DNA of 64,000 nucleotides from Streptomyces sp. CB02261 (GCF_001905665.1 NZ_LIVX01000009.1:186001-250000); one strand, 5' to 3'. Counted from the first letter of the stretch, positions 32,026 through 40,473 are shown. Numbers and translations: made by a program. Notes: a model not told the origin generated them from the letters alone.

Positions 32026-33114
32026 TCAGACCGGCGCGGGGACGGCGGTCTCGGCGAGCTTGCCGACGGCGAAGGCCCGGTTGGCCCGGGTCTGTTCGCG
32101 GTACGTCTCCGGCAGGTCGGGGAGGGTGAGCAGCCGGTCGCAGGCGTCCAGCGAGGCGGCGTGGTCACCCACCCAGTACGCGGTGATCGAGTACTCGAAG
32201 AGCAGCCCCCAGCGGTAGACCCACGGCTGGGTGAAGAGCAGGTCGTCGGGGTGCTCCCGGTCCAGGACGGCGGAGACGACCGCGTGGGCGGCCTGGTAGC
32301 GGCCCATCTTCCGGAGCCGCGCCGTCAGCTCGTAGCAGGCTTCGAGGCGTCCCGGCCGTGACTCCCAGGCGCGGGACAGGGCGTCCATCGCCGCGGGCCA
32401 GTCGCCGGCCTCGGCGCGCAGGACACCGGACTGGAGCAGGGAGTAGTAGACCTCCTCGCCCCAGCCGCCCATGGCCGCGCGCCGCTCGTAGAGGGCGACG
32501 GCCTCGGCGGGGCGGCCCATGTCGCGCAGGGTCTGCGCGAGGTAGAAGACCGTACGGGGGTTGGCCGGGTCGCGGTCGAGCTCGGCGCCGAGCAGCCGGG
32601 CGTCCCGCTCGAACTTGTCGTGCCGGGAGCCGCCGTCGGCGTGGTCCTGGACGACGAGGGCGTCCATGTTCTCCTGGACGTGGTCCCGGTCGGCCGTCAG
32701 GTACTCATGGGTGACGCCCTCGTACCGCCACGGCAGGTCACCTCTGACCAGGCGTTTGATGCGGTACTCCAGGGCCCCCTCGTGGCGGATCATGTACGCG
32801 TCGGCGGTCAGCGGCGGCAGCGGGCCCTCCTGCCGGAGGACGTGGTCGGCGTCGAGGAGCAGCAGGTACTCGGCCCGGCCCCGGGCGTGCGCGATGTTCA
32901 GGCTGCGGTTGTGGCCGAAGTTCACCCACGGTTCCTCGCACAGCTCGCCGGGGATGCCGGCGAGGGCGGTCCGGATCAGCTCCTGGGTCCCGTCGGTGGA
33001 CCCGGTGTCCGAGATGACCCAGGTGGCCACGAGACCGCGTACGGAGGCCAGGCAGCGCTCGATGACGGCGGCCTCGTTCTTGACGATCATGCACAGGCAG
33101 ATGGACGGCTGCAC
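32026..33114 (-). CDS. Family 2 glycosyltransferase with TPR-like tail
   Basis: 362 residues from GTG 33114. The GT-A fold begins at once: SICLCMIVKNEAAVIERCL, ISDTGSTDGTQELI, the N-S-L-N-I loop (NFGHNRSLNIAHARG) and the DxD metal site YLLLLDADHVL. The region from about residue 185 is helical repeats (YLAQTLRDMGRPAEAVALYE, SLLQSGVLRAEAGDWPAAMD), TPR-like and suited to holding a protein acceptor. It is divergent from the collagen-like protein at 33407, whose Gly-X-Thr repeats are good O-glycosylation targets; the pairing is an inference by analogy with the glycosylated BclA collagen of Bacillus spores. Confidence 0.85.
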   Translation of the reverse strand: MQPSICLCMIVKNEAAVIERCLASVRGLVATWVISDTGSTDGTQELIRTALAGIPGELCEEPWVNFGHNRSLNIAHARGRAEYLLLLDADHVLRQEGPLPPLTADAYMIRHEGALEYRIKRLVRGDLPWRYEGVTHEYLTADRDHVQENMDALVVQDHADGGSRHDKFERDARLLGAELDRDPANPRTVFYLAQTLRDMGRPAEAVALYERRAAMGGWGEEVYYSLLQSGVLRAEAGDWPAAMDALSRAWESRPGRLEACYELTARLRKMGRYQAAHAVVSAVLDREHPDDLLFTQPWVYRWGLLFEYSITAYWVGDHAASLDACDRLLTLPDLPETYREQTRANRAFAVGKLAETAVPAPV

Positions 33115-33406
33115 GGCAACACCACTTCCGGTGGGGGCGGGAGGAGCGGTCGGGCGGAGCGATCGGGGGGCGACCCTACGGACGACTCGCCGACGCGCTT
33201 GGGCGGCGCGCCGTCGGGCCGTCCGAAGTTCGCCGTGGCGTACGCATCCATTCGGTTGTCCGCGATAGGCCATGGCGTTGGGAGTGCCGCGAGACCGTCA
33301 AGCCCCGGCCTGGGCGATCCGATGATCCGATTACGGGAGCGACACCTTCGCTCCCTTCTCGATCTCGCTCACACCGGCCGCGGTGCCGGTGGAGGAAGGA
33401 GCATGC
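33115..33406. promoter_or_regulatory. Divergent promoter region of glycosyltransferase and collagen-like genes
   Basis: 292 bases. At 33335-33355 a perfect 7-bp stem (GGGAGCG, loop ACACCTT, CGCTCCC) lies 51 bases before the collagen-like start and may sit in its mRNA leader. Reading frames of the glycosyltransferase extend into this region but code only Arg/Ala-rich sequence, which I do not accept as protein. No sigma-factor motif was recognised. Confidence 0.45.
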
Positions 33407-34408
33407 ATGCGTCCTGACGCCAGGACCCGGTCCAAGCTCGGTCCCGTGCCCCGACGTCGCACATGGCTCGGCGGCGGCGCCGTCGCCTCCGTCACCCTCG
33501 TGCTCACGGGATTCGCGTCCCCCGCGGTGGCGGCCTCGTGGGAGGGCGCTCCCGGTACGACGCTCGTGGGGCCGCCCCCGGACGGCCACTGCGAGGAGCG
33601 GCCGCACCACCAGGACGGACCGCCGCCGCAGCAGCAGGACGGACCGCCGCCGTGGGAGCAGCAGAACGGCCCCCGCTACATGGGTCAGGACGGCTCGGCG
33701 CCGACCGCCGACCTGCGGGAGTTCCTCGACCACCAGATCCGGCCGCTGATCGAGGGCGCGCAGTTCCGGACCATGCCCGCGGCTCCGGTCGGCGGGGACG
33801 ACTGCCCCGCGGGTCCGGCAGGACCGACGGGCCCGACCGGCCCGCCCGGCCCTGAGGGACCGACGGGCGACACGGGTGCGACGGGTGCCACCGGTGCCAC
33901 GGGCGCCACCGGAGCGACCGGCCCGACGGGCGCCACGGGCGCCACCGGAGCCACCGGAGCCACCGGCCCGACGGGTGCCACCGGTGCCACGGGTGCCACC
34001 GGCCCCACCGGTCCCTGCATCGACATCGACACCTACGCCCCGTCCGCCACCGAGGACTTCCAGGCCGCGCTCTACGACGGCAACGCCTTCGTCGGCAAGG
34101 CGGACACCCTGGGCGGCGAGATCGAGTGGCAGGACCTCAGCAACGAGACCGCCGTCGGGGACGACCCGGCGAACCCCGACTACCCGGCCGACGCCTGCGG
34201 CATCGCCATCGAGGCGCGGGGCAACAACGCCTACGTCAAGCTGATCACCACCACCGGCGCCGTGTGGCAGACACACGGCGACATCGAGAACAACACCTTC
34301 GTCTGGGACGAGGACTGGGACCTGCAGGAGCCCCCGACACCGGTCGCGACCCGCGCGTTCCGGTTCAAGGGTGACCTGAGGCACGCGGGCGTGGTCAACC
34401 GCGGCTGA
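33407..34408 (+). CDS. Secreted collagen-like (Gly-X-Thr) protein
   Basis: 333 residues from ATG 33407, six bases after GGAGGAAGGA. A long signal peptide has a twin-Arg-like basic start (VPRRRTWLGGG) and a hydrophobic core ending ASPAVAASWEG. Then come a Pro/Gln-rich stretch with DGPPPQQQDGPPPWEQQNGP, a short helix (LREFLDHQIRPLIEG), and 22 Gly-X-Y triplets between two Cys residues, 19 of them with Thr at Y. The C-terminal domain (about 120 residues) is acidic and beta-rich, with WQDLSNETAVG and a final FKGDLRHAG. It should form a triple-helical stalk outside the cell. Confidence 0.85.
   Translation: MRPDARTRSKLGPVPRRRTWLGGGAVASVTLVLTGFASPAVAASWEGAPGTTLVGPPPDGHCEERPHHQDGPPPQQQDGPPPWEQQNGPRYMGQDGSAPTADLREFLDHQIRPLIEGAQFRTMPAAPVGGDDCPAGPAGPTGPTGPPGPEGPTGDTGATGATGATGATGATGPTGATGATGATGATGPTGATGATGATGPTGPCIDIDTYAPSATEDFQAALYDGNAFVGKADTLGGEIEWQDLSNETAVGDDPANPDYPADACGIAIEARGNNAYVKLITTTGAVWQTHGDIENNTFVWDEDWDLQEPPTPVATRAFRFKGDLRHAGVVNRG
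33816..34014. repeat. Triplet-coding tandem repeats of the collagen-like gene
   Basis: Nine-base units of the form GGTGCCACC/GGCGCCACG/GGAGCCACC, each coding Gly-Ala-Thr, broken by Gly-Pro-Thr at regular steps. Third-base variety among units shows the repeat is old enough to have diverged, and is under selection at the protein level. Confidence 0.85.
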
Positions 34409-34426
34409 CGCCGGACGGACAGCGAA

Positions 34427-34463
34427 GAGGGGCGGTGCGCCAGGAAAGCGCACCGCCCCTCTC
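34427..34463. terminator. Terminator after the collagen-like gene
   Basis: AGAGGGGCGGTGCGC, loop CAGGAAA, GCGCACCGCCCCTCT gives a perfect 15-bp stem between the convergent collagen-like and MFS genes. Confidence 0.8.
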
Positions 34464-34470
34464 CCCTTGG

Positions 34471-34494
34471 TCATGAGGTCATGAGGTCATGAGG
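34471..34494. repeat. 8-bp tandem repeat, three copies
   Basis: TCATGAGG repeated three times head to tail, between the terminator and the MFS stop codon. TCATGA is palindromic. No function is evident. Confidence 0.8.
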
Positions 34495-34510
34495 CCAAGA
34501 CGGCGAAACC

Positions 34511-36049
34511 TCAGTGGGTCAGCGCCGGTTCCTTCCCGACCACGACACCGGCGTCACCGTCGTCGTCACCGCCGCCCTCCAGGTGCTGCTTCGGCTTCGC
34601 CGGCAGGGCGAACATGACCAGGAAGATCACCGCGAGCACGCCCGCGACCCAGCCCATCGCGTTCTGGAAGGCGTCCGTGAACGCCGCCCCCGCCTCGGCC
34701 GGGGACTGCGGGCGGGGCTTCTCGTCGATCACGCCGAAGAAGACCACCGACACCAGGCCGAGCCCGAGCGCGTTGCCCATCTGGCCCGTCGTGTTGATCA
34801 GGCCCGAGGCCGAACCCGCGTGCTCCTTCGGCACGTCCGAGAGGACCGCGTCCGTCAGCGGCGCCACGATCAGACCCATGCCCAGGCCCATGACCACCAG
34901 CGGCGGGATCATCTGCCAGGACGTGATCCCGGATCCGTACCGCCCCGCCTCGAAGAGGTAGAGCAGAACTCCCGCGACCATCGTCAGGGCGCCCGCCTGG
35001 AGCACCTTCCGGCCGAAGCGCGGCACCAGCTTCTGCACCGACATCCCCGCGGCCACCGACACCGCGATCGAGAACGGCACCCCGGTCAGGCCCGCCTTCA
35101 GCGCGGTCCAGCCGAGACCGACCTGCATGTACAGCGTCCACACCAGGAAGAAGATGCCCATCACGACACCGAACGTGAGCTGCACCGCGATGCCCGCCGC
35201 GAAGCTCTTCACCTTGAACAGCGACAGCTCGACGAGCGGCGAACCGTCCTTCGCCGTCTTGTACTTCTCGTACGCGACGAAGGCGCCGAAGACGACCAGG
35301 CTGCCGGCCATCATCAGGTGGCCCCACAGCGGCCAGTCCAGCTCACGACCACGCGTCAGCGGATAGATCAGCATCAGCAGCGCGCCCGTCACCAGGAGCA
35401 CACCGATCATGTCGAGGCGGAGCGCCTTCGGCGCCTTCGACTCGGTGATGAACTTCCGGCCGAGGAGCAGGCCCGCGACGCCGACCGGCAGGTTGATGAG
35501 GAAGATCGGGCGCCACTCCAGGCCCGCGATGTTCCACTGCGTGAGCAGCGCGCCGAGCAGCGGTCCCGAGACCGCGCCGAGGCCGATGATCGCGCCGAAC
35601 ATCCCGAAGACCTTGCCGCGCTCGTGCGCCGGGAACGTGACGTGGATGATCGACAGCACCTGCGGCACCATCATCGCGGCCGCCGCGCCCTGGAGGAGCC
35701 GGGAGGCGACCAGCATCTCCGGGTTCGCCGCGAAGCCGCAGAGCGCGGAGGCGAGGGTGAAGCCCGCCGTGCCGAGGAGGAAGAGGCGCTTGCGACCGTA
35801 GATGTCACCGAGCCGACCGCCGGTGATCAGGCCCGCGGCGAACGCGAGTGCGTACCCGGCGGTGATCCACTGGATGGCCCCGAAGGAGGCGCCGAGGTCC
35901 CGCTCGATGCTGGGGATCGCGATGTTGACGATCGTGGCGTCGACCAGGTCCATGAAGGCGGCGGTCATGACGATGGCGAGGGCGATCCAGCGCCGCTTGT
36001 CGCTCGTGTCGGTGGGCGCCGCGTCCGTGACGGCGTCGTGTGAACTCAT
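34511..36049 (-). CDS. DHA2 (EmrB/QacA) family drug exporter
   Basis: 512 residues with 14 membrane helices. The family motifs are WIALAIVMTAAFMDLVDATI, the A-motif GGRLGDIYGRKRLFLLG, and the C-motif region FGAIIGLGAVSGPLLGALL. DHA2 proteins export cationic and lipophilic drugs by proton antiport; in Streptomyces many give self-resistance. The C-terminus is an acidic Gly/Asp tail (LEGGGDDDGDAGVV). It is divergent from the WYL-domain regulator at 36112, with a palindrome at 36069-36093 between them. Confidence 0.9.
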   Translation of the reverse strand: MSSHDAVTDAAPTDTSDKRRWIALAIVMTAAFMDLVDATIVNIAIPSIERDLGASFGAIQWITAGYALAFAAGLITGGRLGDIYGRKRLFLLGTAGFTLASALCGFAANPEMLVASRLLQGAAAAMMVPQVLSIIHVTFPAHERGKVFGMFGAIIGLGAVSGPLLGALLTQWNIAGLEWRPIFLINLPVGVAGLLLGRKFITESKAPKALRLDMIGVLLVTGALLMLIYPLTRGRELDWPLWGHLMMAGSLVVFGAFVAYEKYKTAKDGSPLVELSLFKVKSFAAGIAVQLTFGVVMGIFFLVWTLYMQVGLGWTALKAGLTGVPFSIAVSVAAGMSVQKLVPRFGRKVLQAGALTMVAGVLLYLFEAGRYGSGITSWQMIPPLVVMGLGMGLIVAPLTDAVLSDVPKEHAGSASGLINTTGQMGNALGLGLVSVVFFGVIDEKPRPQSPAEAGAAFTDAFQNAMGWVAGVLAVIFLVMFALPAKPKQHLEGGGDDDGDAGVVVGKEPALTH

Positions 36050-36068
36050 ACGAAGAAGATAAGAGTCA

Positions 36069-36093
36069 TCTAGGTCAGCTCGTGTCCTAGATC
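36069..36093. promoter_or_regulatory. Palindromic operator candidate between DHA2 exporter and WYL regulator
   Basis: Arms ATCTAGG and CCTAGAT, perfectly complementary, 11 bases apart, in a 62-bp divergent promoter region. Spacing of about two helical turns centre to centre fits a dimeric helix-turn-helix repressor, most simply the neighbouring HTH/WYL protein. Confidence 0.5.
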
Positions 36094-36111
36094 GGCCTCA
36101 TCCTGGAGGAC

Positions 36112-37071
36112 ATGACGGACACCCCGGCACGACTCCTGAATCTGCTCTCGCTCCTCCAGACCCCGCGCGAGTGGCCCGGAAGCGAACTCGCCGAACGGCT
36201 CTCGGTCTCCCCGCGCACCATCCGCCGCGACATCGACCGGCTCCGTGACCTCGGTTACCCCGTCGAGGCGACGCTCGGAGCGGTCGGCGGCTACCGGCTC
36301 GTCGCCGGTACGGCCATGCCGCCGCTGCTCCTCGACGACGAGGAGGCCGTCGCCATCGCGGTCGGCCTGCGGGCCGGGGCCGGGCACGCGATCGAGGGCG
36401 TGGAGGAGGCGTCCGTACGGGCCCTGGCGAAGCTGGAGCAGGTGCTGCCCGCGCGCCTCAGGCACCGGGTCTCCACCCTCCAGAACGCCACGATCCCGCT
36501 GACCCGGGGCGACGGGGCGACGGTCGCCCCGGCCACGCTCACCGCCCTCGCGGGCACGGTCACCGGCCGGGAGAAGCTCCGCTTCGGCTACCGGGCGGGC
36601 GACGGGGCGGAGACGAAACGCCTGGTCGAGCCCTACCGGCTCGTCTCCACCGGGCACCGCTGGTACCTCGTGGCGTACGACCTCGGGCGCGAGGACTGGC
36701 GCACCTTCCGGGTCGACCGGGTGAGCGAGCCGCTCGCCACCGGCGCCCGCTTCACCCCGCGCGAACTCCCGGCCGGCGACGCGGCCCAGCTGCTCGTCCG
36801 CTCGATGTCCCGGGCCCAGCCCGAGGTCGACCTGGACGTCTCCTTCGAGGCACCCGCCGACTTCGTCACCGCGCGCCTCCCCTCCCACCTGGCCCCCACG
36901 GCGACGGGCCCGACCAGCTGCCGCCTCCACGCCCGTGTGACGGACTCGGTCGAGTGGCTTGCCCTGCGCCTGGCCCTGGTGGACGCCCCCTTCACGATCC
37001 ACGGCCCGGCCCCCCTCCACGCCTACGTGGAGGACCTGGCGAGCCGCCTCGCCGCGTCGACACGCGGGTAG
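36112..37071 (+). CDS. HTH/WYL-domain (YafY-type) transcriptional regulator
   Basis: 319 residues from ATG 36112, behind CTGGAGG. An HTH_11 domain (ARLLNLLSLLQTPREWPGSE, LAERLSVSPRTIRRDIDRLR) is followed by a linker (LRDLGYPVEATLGAVGGYRL) and the WYL core GREKLRFGYRAGDG ... RLVSTGHRWYLVAYDLGRED, then WRTFRVDRVSEP and a WCX extension. WYL domains are thought to sense nucleotides or other ligands. It sits divergent to the DHA2 exporter, which it probably controls. Confidence 0.87.
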   Translation: MTDTPARLLNLLSLLQTPREWPGSELAERLSVSPRTIRRDIDRLRDLGYPVEATLGAVGGYRLVAGTAMPPLLLDDEEAVAIAVGLRAGAGHAIEGVEEASVRALAKLEQVLPARLRHRVSTLQNATIPLTRGDGATVAPATLTALAGTVTGREKLRFGYRAGDGAETKRLVEPYRLVSTGHRWYLVAYDLGREDWRTFRVDRVSEPLATGARFTPRELPAGDAAQLLVRSMSRAQPEVDLDVSFEAPADFVTARLPSHLAPTATGPTSCRLHARVTDSVEWLALRLALVDAPFTIHGPAPLHAYVEDLASRLAASTRG

Positions 37072-37195
37072 CGGCACGGGGCAGAGTCGGCAGGCAGGAC
37101 CCGCCACGGGGCAGGCGGCCGACACGGGACAGGGGCCGCCGACACCGGGCAGGGGGGCCGGCGCGGGACAGGAGGCCGACACGGGGCAGGGGCCG
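37072..37195. repeat. Degenerate GC-rich minisatellite
   Basis: About five imperfect copies of a 17-21 base unit of the form GGCCGACACGGGGCAGGG fill the gap between the WYL gene and hrdD. The last copy merges with the hrdD terminator. Confidence 0.65.
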
Positions 37196-37210
37196 CTGGA
37201 CGGCCCCTGC
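37186..37210 (-). terminator. hrdD terminator
   Basis: GCAGGGGCCG, loop CTGGA, CGGCCCCTGC: perfect 10-bp stem five bases beyond the hrdD stop codon. Confidence 0.7.
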
Positions 37211-37214
37211 CGGG

Positions 37215-38216
37215 TCAGGCCACCGCGTCGAAGCCCGTGTCGCGCGCCATCCTCTTCAGTTCGAGCAGGGCGTGCTTCTCGATCTGCCGGATCCGCTCCC
37301 TCGTCAGACCGTGCTGCTTGCCGACCTCCGTCAGCGTCCGCTCGCGGCCGTCCTCGATCCCGTACCGCATGCGGATGATCGACGCCGTCCGGTGGTCGAG
37401 CTTGTCGATGAGGTCGTCGAGCTCCTCGCTGCGCAGCAGCGTGAGCACCGACTGCTCGGGGGAGATGGCCGACGTGTCCTCCAGGAGGTCACCGAACTGC
37501 GTCTCGCCCTCGTCGTCCACCGACATGTTCAGCGAGACCGGGTCACGCGCCCAGTCCAGGACGTCGATCACCCGCTCGGGCGTCGAGCCGAGCTCCGTGG
37601 CGATCTCCGCGGGCTCGGGCTCCCGGCCGTTCTCACGGTTGAACTCGCGCTGCACCCGCCGGATCCGGCCGAGCTCCTCCACGAGGTGGACGGGGAGCCG
37701 GATCGTGCGGGACTGGTCCGCGATGGACCGGGTGATGGCCTGACGGATCCACCACGTGGCGTACGTGGAGAACTTGAAGCCCTTCGCGTAGTCGAACTTC
37801 TCGACCGCGCGCACCAGGCCCGCGTTCCCCTCCTGGATCAGGTCGAGCAGCGGGAGTCCGCTGCGGGGGTAGCGCCGGGCGACGGCCACCACGAGCCGCA
37901 GGTTGGACTTGATGAAGAGGTCCTTCGCCCGCTCGCCCTCGGCGACGAGCGCTTCGAGCTCCTCGCGGGCCGCGCCGCCCGCCTCGCTCTCGACCTCCCC
38001 GTCCAGGATCTGCTGGGCGTACACGCCCGCCTCGATCGTCTGGGACAGCTCGACCTCCTTGGCGGCGTCGAGCAGGGGCGTGCGCGCGATCTCGTCGAGG
38101 TACATGCCGACCAGGTCGCGGTCGGCGATCTCCCCGCCCACGGCGCGAACGCTGCTCGCCCGTGCGGCCCCGCTCTTGGCGGAGGTCTGACGACGGGCGA
38201 CGGCACGGGTTGCCAT
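37215..38216 (-). CDS. hrdD: RNA polymerase sigma factor HrdD (group 2 sigma-70)
   Basis: 333 residues from ATG 38216. Region 1.2 (GGEIADRDLVGMYLDEIART), region 2 (LRLVVAVARRYPRSGLPLLD, then GFKFSTYATWWIRQAITR), region 3 and region 4 (LTEVGKQHGLTRERIRQIEK) are all intact, so promoter -10 and -35 recognition are kept. The N-terminus is short, without the acidic region 1.1 extension of HrdB. The start MATRAVARRQ is that of HrdD in Streptomyces; HrdA or HrdC are the alternatives. A SigR-type promoter lies upstream, which fits hrdD being part of the thiol-stress regulon. It is a single-gene unit with its own terminator. Confidence 0.88.
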   Translation of the reverse strand: MATRAVARRQTSAKSGAARASSVRAVGGEIADRDLVGMYLDEIARTPLLDAAKEVELSQTIEAGVYAQQILDGEVESEAGGAAREELEALVAEGERAKDLFIKSNLRLVVAVARRYPRSGLPLLDLIQEGNAGLVRAVEKFDYAKGFKFSTYATWWIRQAITRSIADQSRTIRLPVHLVEELGRIRRVQREFNRENGREPEPAEIATELGSTPERVIDVLDWARDPVSLNMSVDDEGETQFGDLLEDTSAISPEQSVLTLLRSEELDDLIDKLDHRTASIIRMRYGIEDGRERTLTEVGKQHGLTRERIRQIEKHALLELKRMARDTGFDAVA

Positions 38217-38277
38217 GCGTGCTCCCTTGCTGAGTAGGTCGCGACACCCTTTCGGGTGCCCTGCATCCGACGGAAAC
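38217..38277 (-). promoter_or_regulatory. hrdD mRNA leader with hairpin
   Basis: Between the SigR promoter and the hrdD start, the minus strand holds GGCACCC-GAAA-GGGTGTC, a 7-bp hairpin with a GNRA-type loop (about 38242-38260), then AAGGGAGCACGC before the ATG. The hairpin may affect translation. The rest of the 408-base gap up to 38624 shows no gene I can support. Confidence 0.45.
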
Positions 38278-38303
38278 AACGACTGGAATCAGGACAGAAT
38301 TCC
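38278..38303 (-). promoter_or_regulatory. SigR-type promoter of hrdD
   Basis: On the minus strand GGAAT (38303-38299), 18 bases, GTT (38280-38278): an exact match to the SigR consensus GGGAAT-N18-GTT in spacing and bases, preceded by another G. hrdD is known to be transcribed by SigR in S. coelicolor. Confidence 0.8.
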
Positions 38304-38624
38304 CACCCGCCTGATGGATTTTCGCGATCATGCAGTATCCTGCGCGGCCGCCGCCCCTGCGGGCATGACTCCGGAAGCCACGGAGGCGCAGGTCAGACCG
38401 GGCACGGAGGATGCCCCGACGCCGCTCGCGGGGTGGACGACCACACTGTCGGTGAGACCGCGATCACATGCGGCGCCGTCTTTCCAGACGCCCGCATGGC
38501 CCAAGGGGTTGCCCGGGACCTCGGGCGGACCCCGCACCCCCGAAGGCCCAGGGCGCCTCGGCCTCGCGGTCTAGGTCCCGCGACCGTTACGCCGCGCCCC
38601 TTCCCCGCCCTAGCGTCCTCGTCC

Positions 38625-39632
38625 ATGAGCGACTCCACCGGCACCCTCGACGAGGCCCTCGAACGCCTCCACACCACCGGCCCCGAGCGCAACGGCCGAC
38701 TCACCAACCACGCCCCGATGGCCGTCGAGGCCCTGGTCCACCGGGGCCAGGCCCCGGCCGTGCACCGATGGCTGGATCGCTACGCCCACAAACTGGAGGA
38801 ACCACCGCCGCCCTCGCGCCCCGTCACGGCCGACGACTGGCGCGAGGCGCTCGGCGACCCGGCGCGGGCCACCGACTGGACCCGCTTCTTCGCCCGCGAG
38901 CTCGACGGGCGCCCCTGGCGGGAGGTCCTCGCGGAGTGGTGGCCCCGGCTGCTGCCCGGCATCGCGGGCGGGTCGACGCATCCCGCGATCCGTACCGGCC
39001 ACGCCGTACGGACCCTCCTGACGACCCCGGAGACGGCCCCGCGCCGCGCCGAGCTCGCGCACGCCCTCGGCTACTGGGCGGCCCGCCACCAGCCCCTTCC
39101 GGCGCTGACCCCGCTGGCAGCCGCGCCCACGGCGGCCGCCGCCCTGGACGCCGTACCGCCCGTGTCCGTACAGGAGGGCGGGATGCCCGCGCGGCTCGGC
39201 CGGCTGACCGGGTTCCCGGTGTGGGGGACGGCGCCGGACCCGGACACCGCGCGGGAGCGGCTCGTGGAGCTGGTGGCGGCCGCGACGCACCGATACGCGA
39301 CCCACGGCCACGGTGAGCCGATCATGCTGGTGCACGCGGCGACCGCGCCGAACGCGGTCCTGCGCGCCCTGCCCGCGCTCCCCCGCGAGCTGTGGGCGCC
39401 GAGCCTGGCGGCGGCGTGGGCGGCGGCGGCCGCGGTGACCGCCGCGTACACGCCCGCCGTGGCGGCGTCCCCCGCGCCGGCGACCCTCACCCCCGAGGAG
39501 GTCTTCGAGCGGGCGGCGGCGCACGGCGACGACCACACGATCAAGTTCACCGACACGGCGCTCGACGTGGGCGACCCGCTCGCGCTCGCCGCCGCCCTCC
39601 GCTCGGTCGAGCTGAATCCGCCCGTGTTCTGA
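38625..39632 (+). CDS. Questin oxidase family (DUF4243) protein
   Basis: 335 residues from ATG 38625. Family blocks seen: TLDEALERLHTTGPERNGRL with TNHAPMAVEALVHRG, FFARELDGRPWREVLAEWW, LLPGIAGGSTHPAIRTGHAV, EPIMLVHAATAPNAVLRALP and HGDDHTIKFTDTAL. Fungal members oxidise questin in a Baeyer-Villiger-type step of polyketide synthesis; bacterial members are uncharacterised. The His-rich positions NH, TH, GH, HxxxP and DDHxIKF may bind a metal or flavin. It converges on the extradiol dioxygenase gene; both could act on aromatic compounds. Confidence 0.82.
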   Translation: MSDSTGTLDEALERLHTTGPERNGRLTNHAPMAVEALVHRGQAPAVHRWLDRYAHKLEEPPPPSRPVTADDWREALGDPARATDWTRFFARELDGRPWREVLAEWWPRLLPGIAGGSTHPAIRTGHAVRTLLTTPETAPRRAELAHALGYWAARHQPLPALTPLAAAPTAAAALDAVPPVSVQEGGMPARLGRLTGFPVWGTAPDPDTARERLVELVAAATHRYATHGHGEPIMLVHAATAPNAVLRALPALPRELWAPSLAAAWAAAAAVTAAYTPAVAASPAPATLTPEEVFERAAAHGDDHTIKFTDTALDVGDPLALAAALRSVELNPPVF

Positions 39633-39638
39633 CGGGCG

Positions 39639-39655
39639 GGGCTCCTGAGGAGCCC
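39639..39655. terminator. Hairpin between convergent oxidase and dioxygenase genes
   Basis: GGGCTCC, loop TGA, GGAGCCC: perfect 7-bp stem in a 52-bp convergent gap, followed by further GCTC/GAGC repeats. Confidence 0.5.
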
Positions 39656-39684
39656 AGCTCCCGACGGCTCAGCTCCTCAGAAGC

Positions 39685-40473
39685 TCAGCCGAACTGGACG
39701 GACCGCTTGGCCAGACCCATCCAGAACCCGTCGATCACCGACCGCTGAGCGTCGAGGTCGCCGGCCGCGTCCGCCGCGCCCATGGTCACGAAGAGGGGCG
39801 CGAAGTGCTCCGTACGGGGGTGGGCGAGGCGTCCGGCGGGCGACTTCCGCGTGAAGTCGAGCAGGGCGTCGACGTCGTGCGCGGCGAGGGCCTCGTGGCC
39901 CCAGGCGTCGAACTCGGCGGACCAGCCCGGCACACCGCCGCCGGGGTGGCGGAGAGCGGCCAGGTTGTGGGTGAAGAAGCCGCTGCCCACGATCAGGACG
40001 CCCTCGTCGCGCAGCGGGGCGAGCCTGCGCCCGATGTCCATGAGCCGGCGCGGGTCGAGGGTGGGCATGGAGATCTGGAGGACGGGGATGTCGGCGGCCG
40101 GGAACATCTCGACGAGCGGCACGTAGGCGCCGTGGTCGAGGCCCCGGTCGGGGATGTCCTGCACGGGGGTGCCGGGCGCGCGGAGCAGCTTGCGGACCGC
40201 CTCGGCGAGGGCGGGGGCGCCGGGGGCCGCGTAACCGACCCGGTAGTAGTGCTCGGGGAAGCCCCAGAAGTCGTACACGAGGGGGACGGTCTCGGTGGCG
40301 CCGAGCGCGAGCGGCGCCTCCTCCCAGTGGGCGGAGACCATGAGGATCGCCGTGGGGCGCGGGAGGTCCGCGGACCAGGCGGCGAGCTGTCCGGGCCAGA
40401 CGGGGTCGTCGGCGAGGGGCGGGGCGCCGTGGGACAGGTAGAGGGCGGGCATGCGTTCCAGCGTGGCGTCCAT
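39685..40473 (-). CDS. Class III extradiol dioxygenase (DODA/YgiD type)
   Basis: 262 residues from ATG 40473, eight bases after GGAGG. Metal-binding His residues are seen in ALYLSHGAPPLADD, LMVSAHWEEAP, GFFTHNLAAL and RTEHFAPLFVTMGA, with the catalytic-pocket His in GLDHGAYVPL. The plant homologue cleaves L-DOPA in betalain synthesis; bacterial YgiD-like enzymes open catechol rings and use zinc or iron. It is divergent from a MarR regulator with several inverted repeats between them, so induction by a phenolic ligand is likely. Confidence 0.88.
   Translation of the reverse strand: MDATLERMPALYLSHGAPPLADDPVWPGQLAAWSADLPRPTAILMVSAHWEEAPLALGATETVPLVYDFWGFPEHYYRVGYAAPGAPALAEAVRKLLRAPGTPVQDIPDRGLDHGAYVPLVEMFPAADIPVLQISMPTLDPRRLMDIGRRLAPLRDEGVLIVGSGFFTHNLAALRHPGGGVPGWSAEFDAWGHEALAAHDVDALLDFTRKSPAGRLAHPRTEHFAPLFVTMGAADAAGDLDAQRSVIDGFWMGLAKRSVQFG

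Noticed and set aside
33115..33273. N-terminal extension of the glycosyltransferase to 33273
   Set aside because: The added 53 residues are Arg/Ala-rich with no GT-family match, and the GT-A fold begins immediately after the GTG at 33114.
33816..34014. CRISPR-like array
   Set aside because: The regular repeats are nine-base codon triplets of the collagen-like protein, without spacers.
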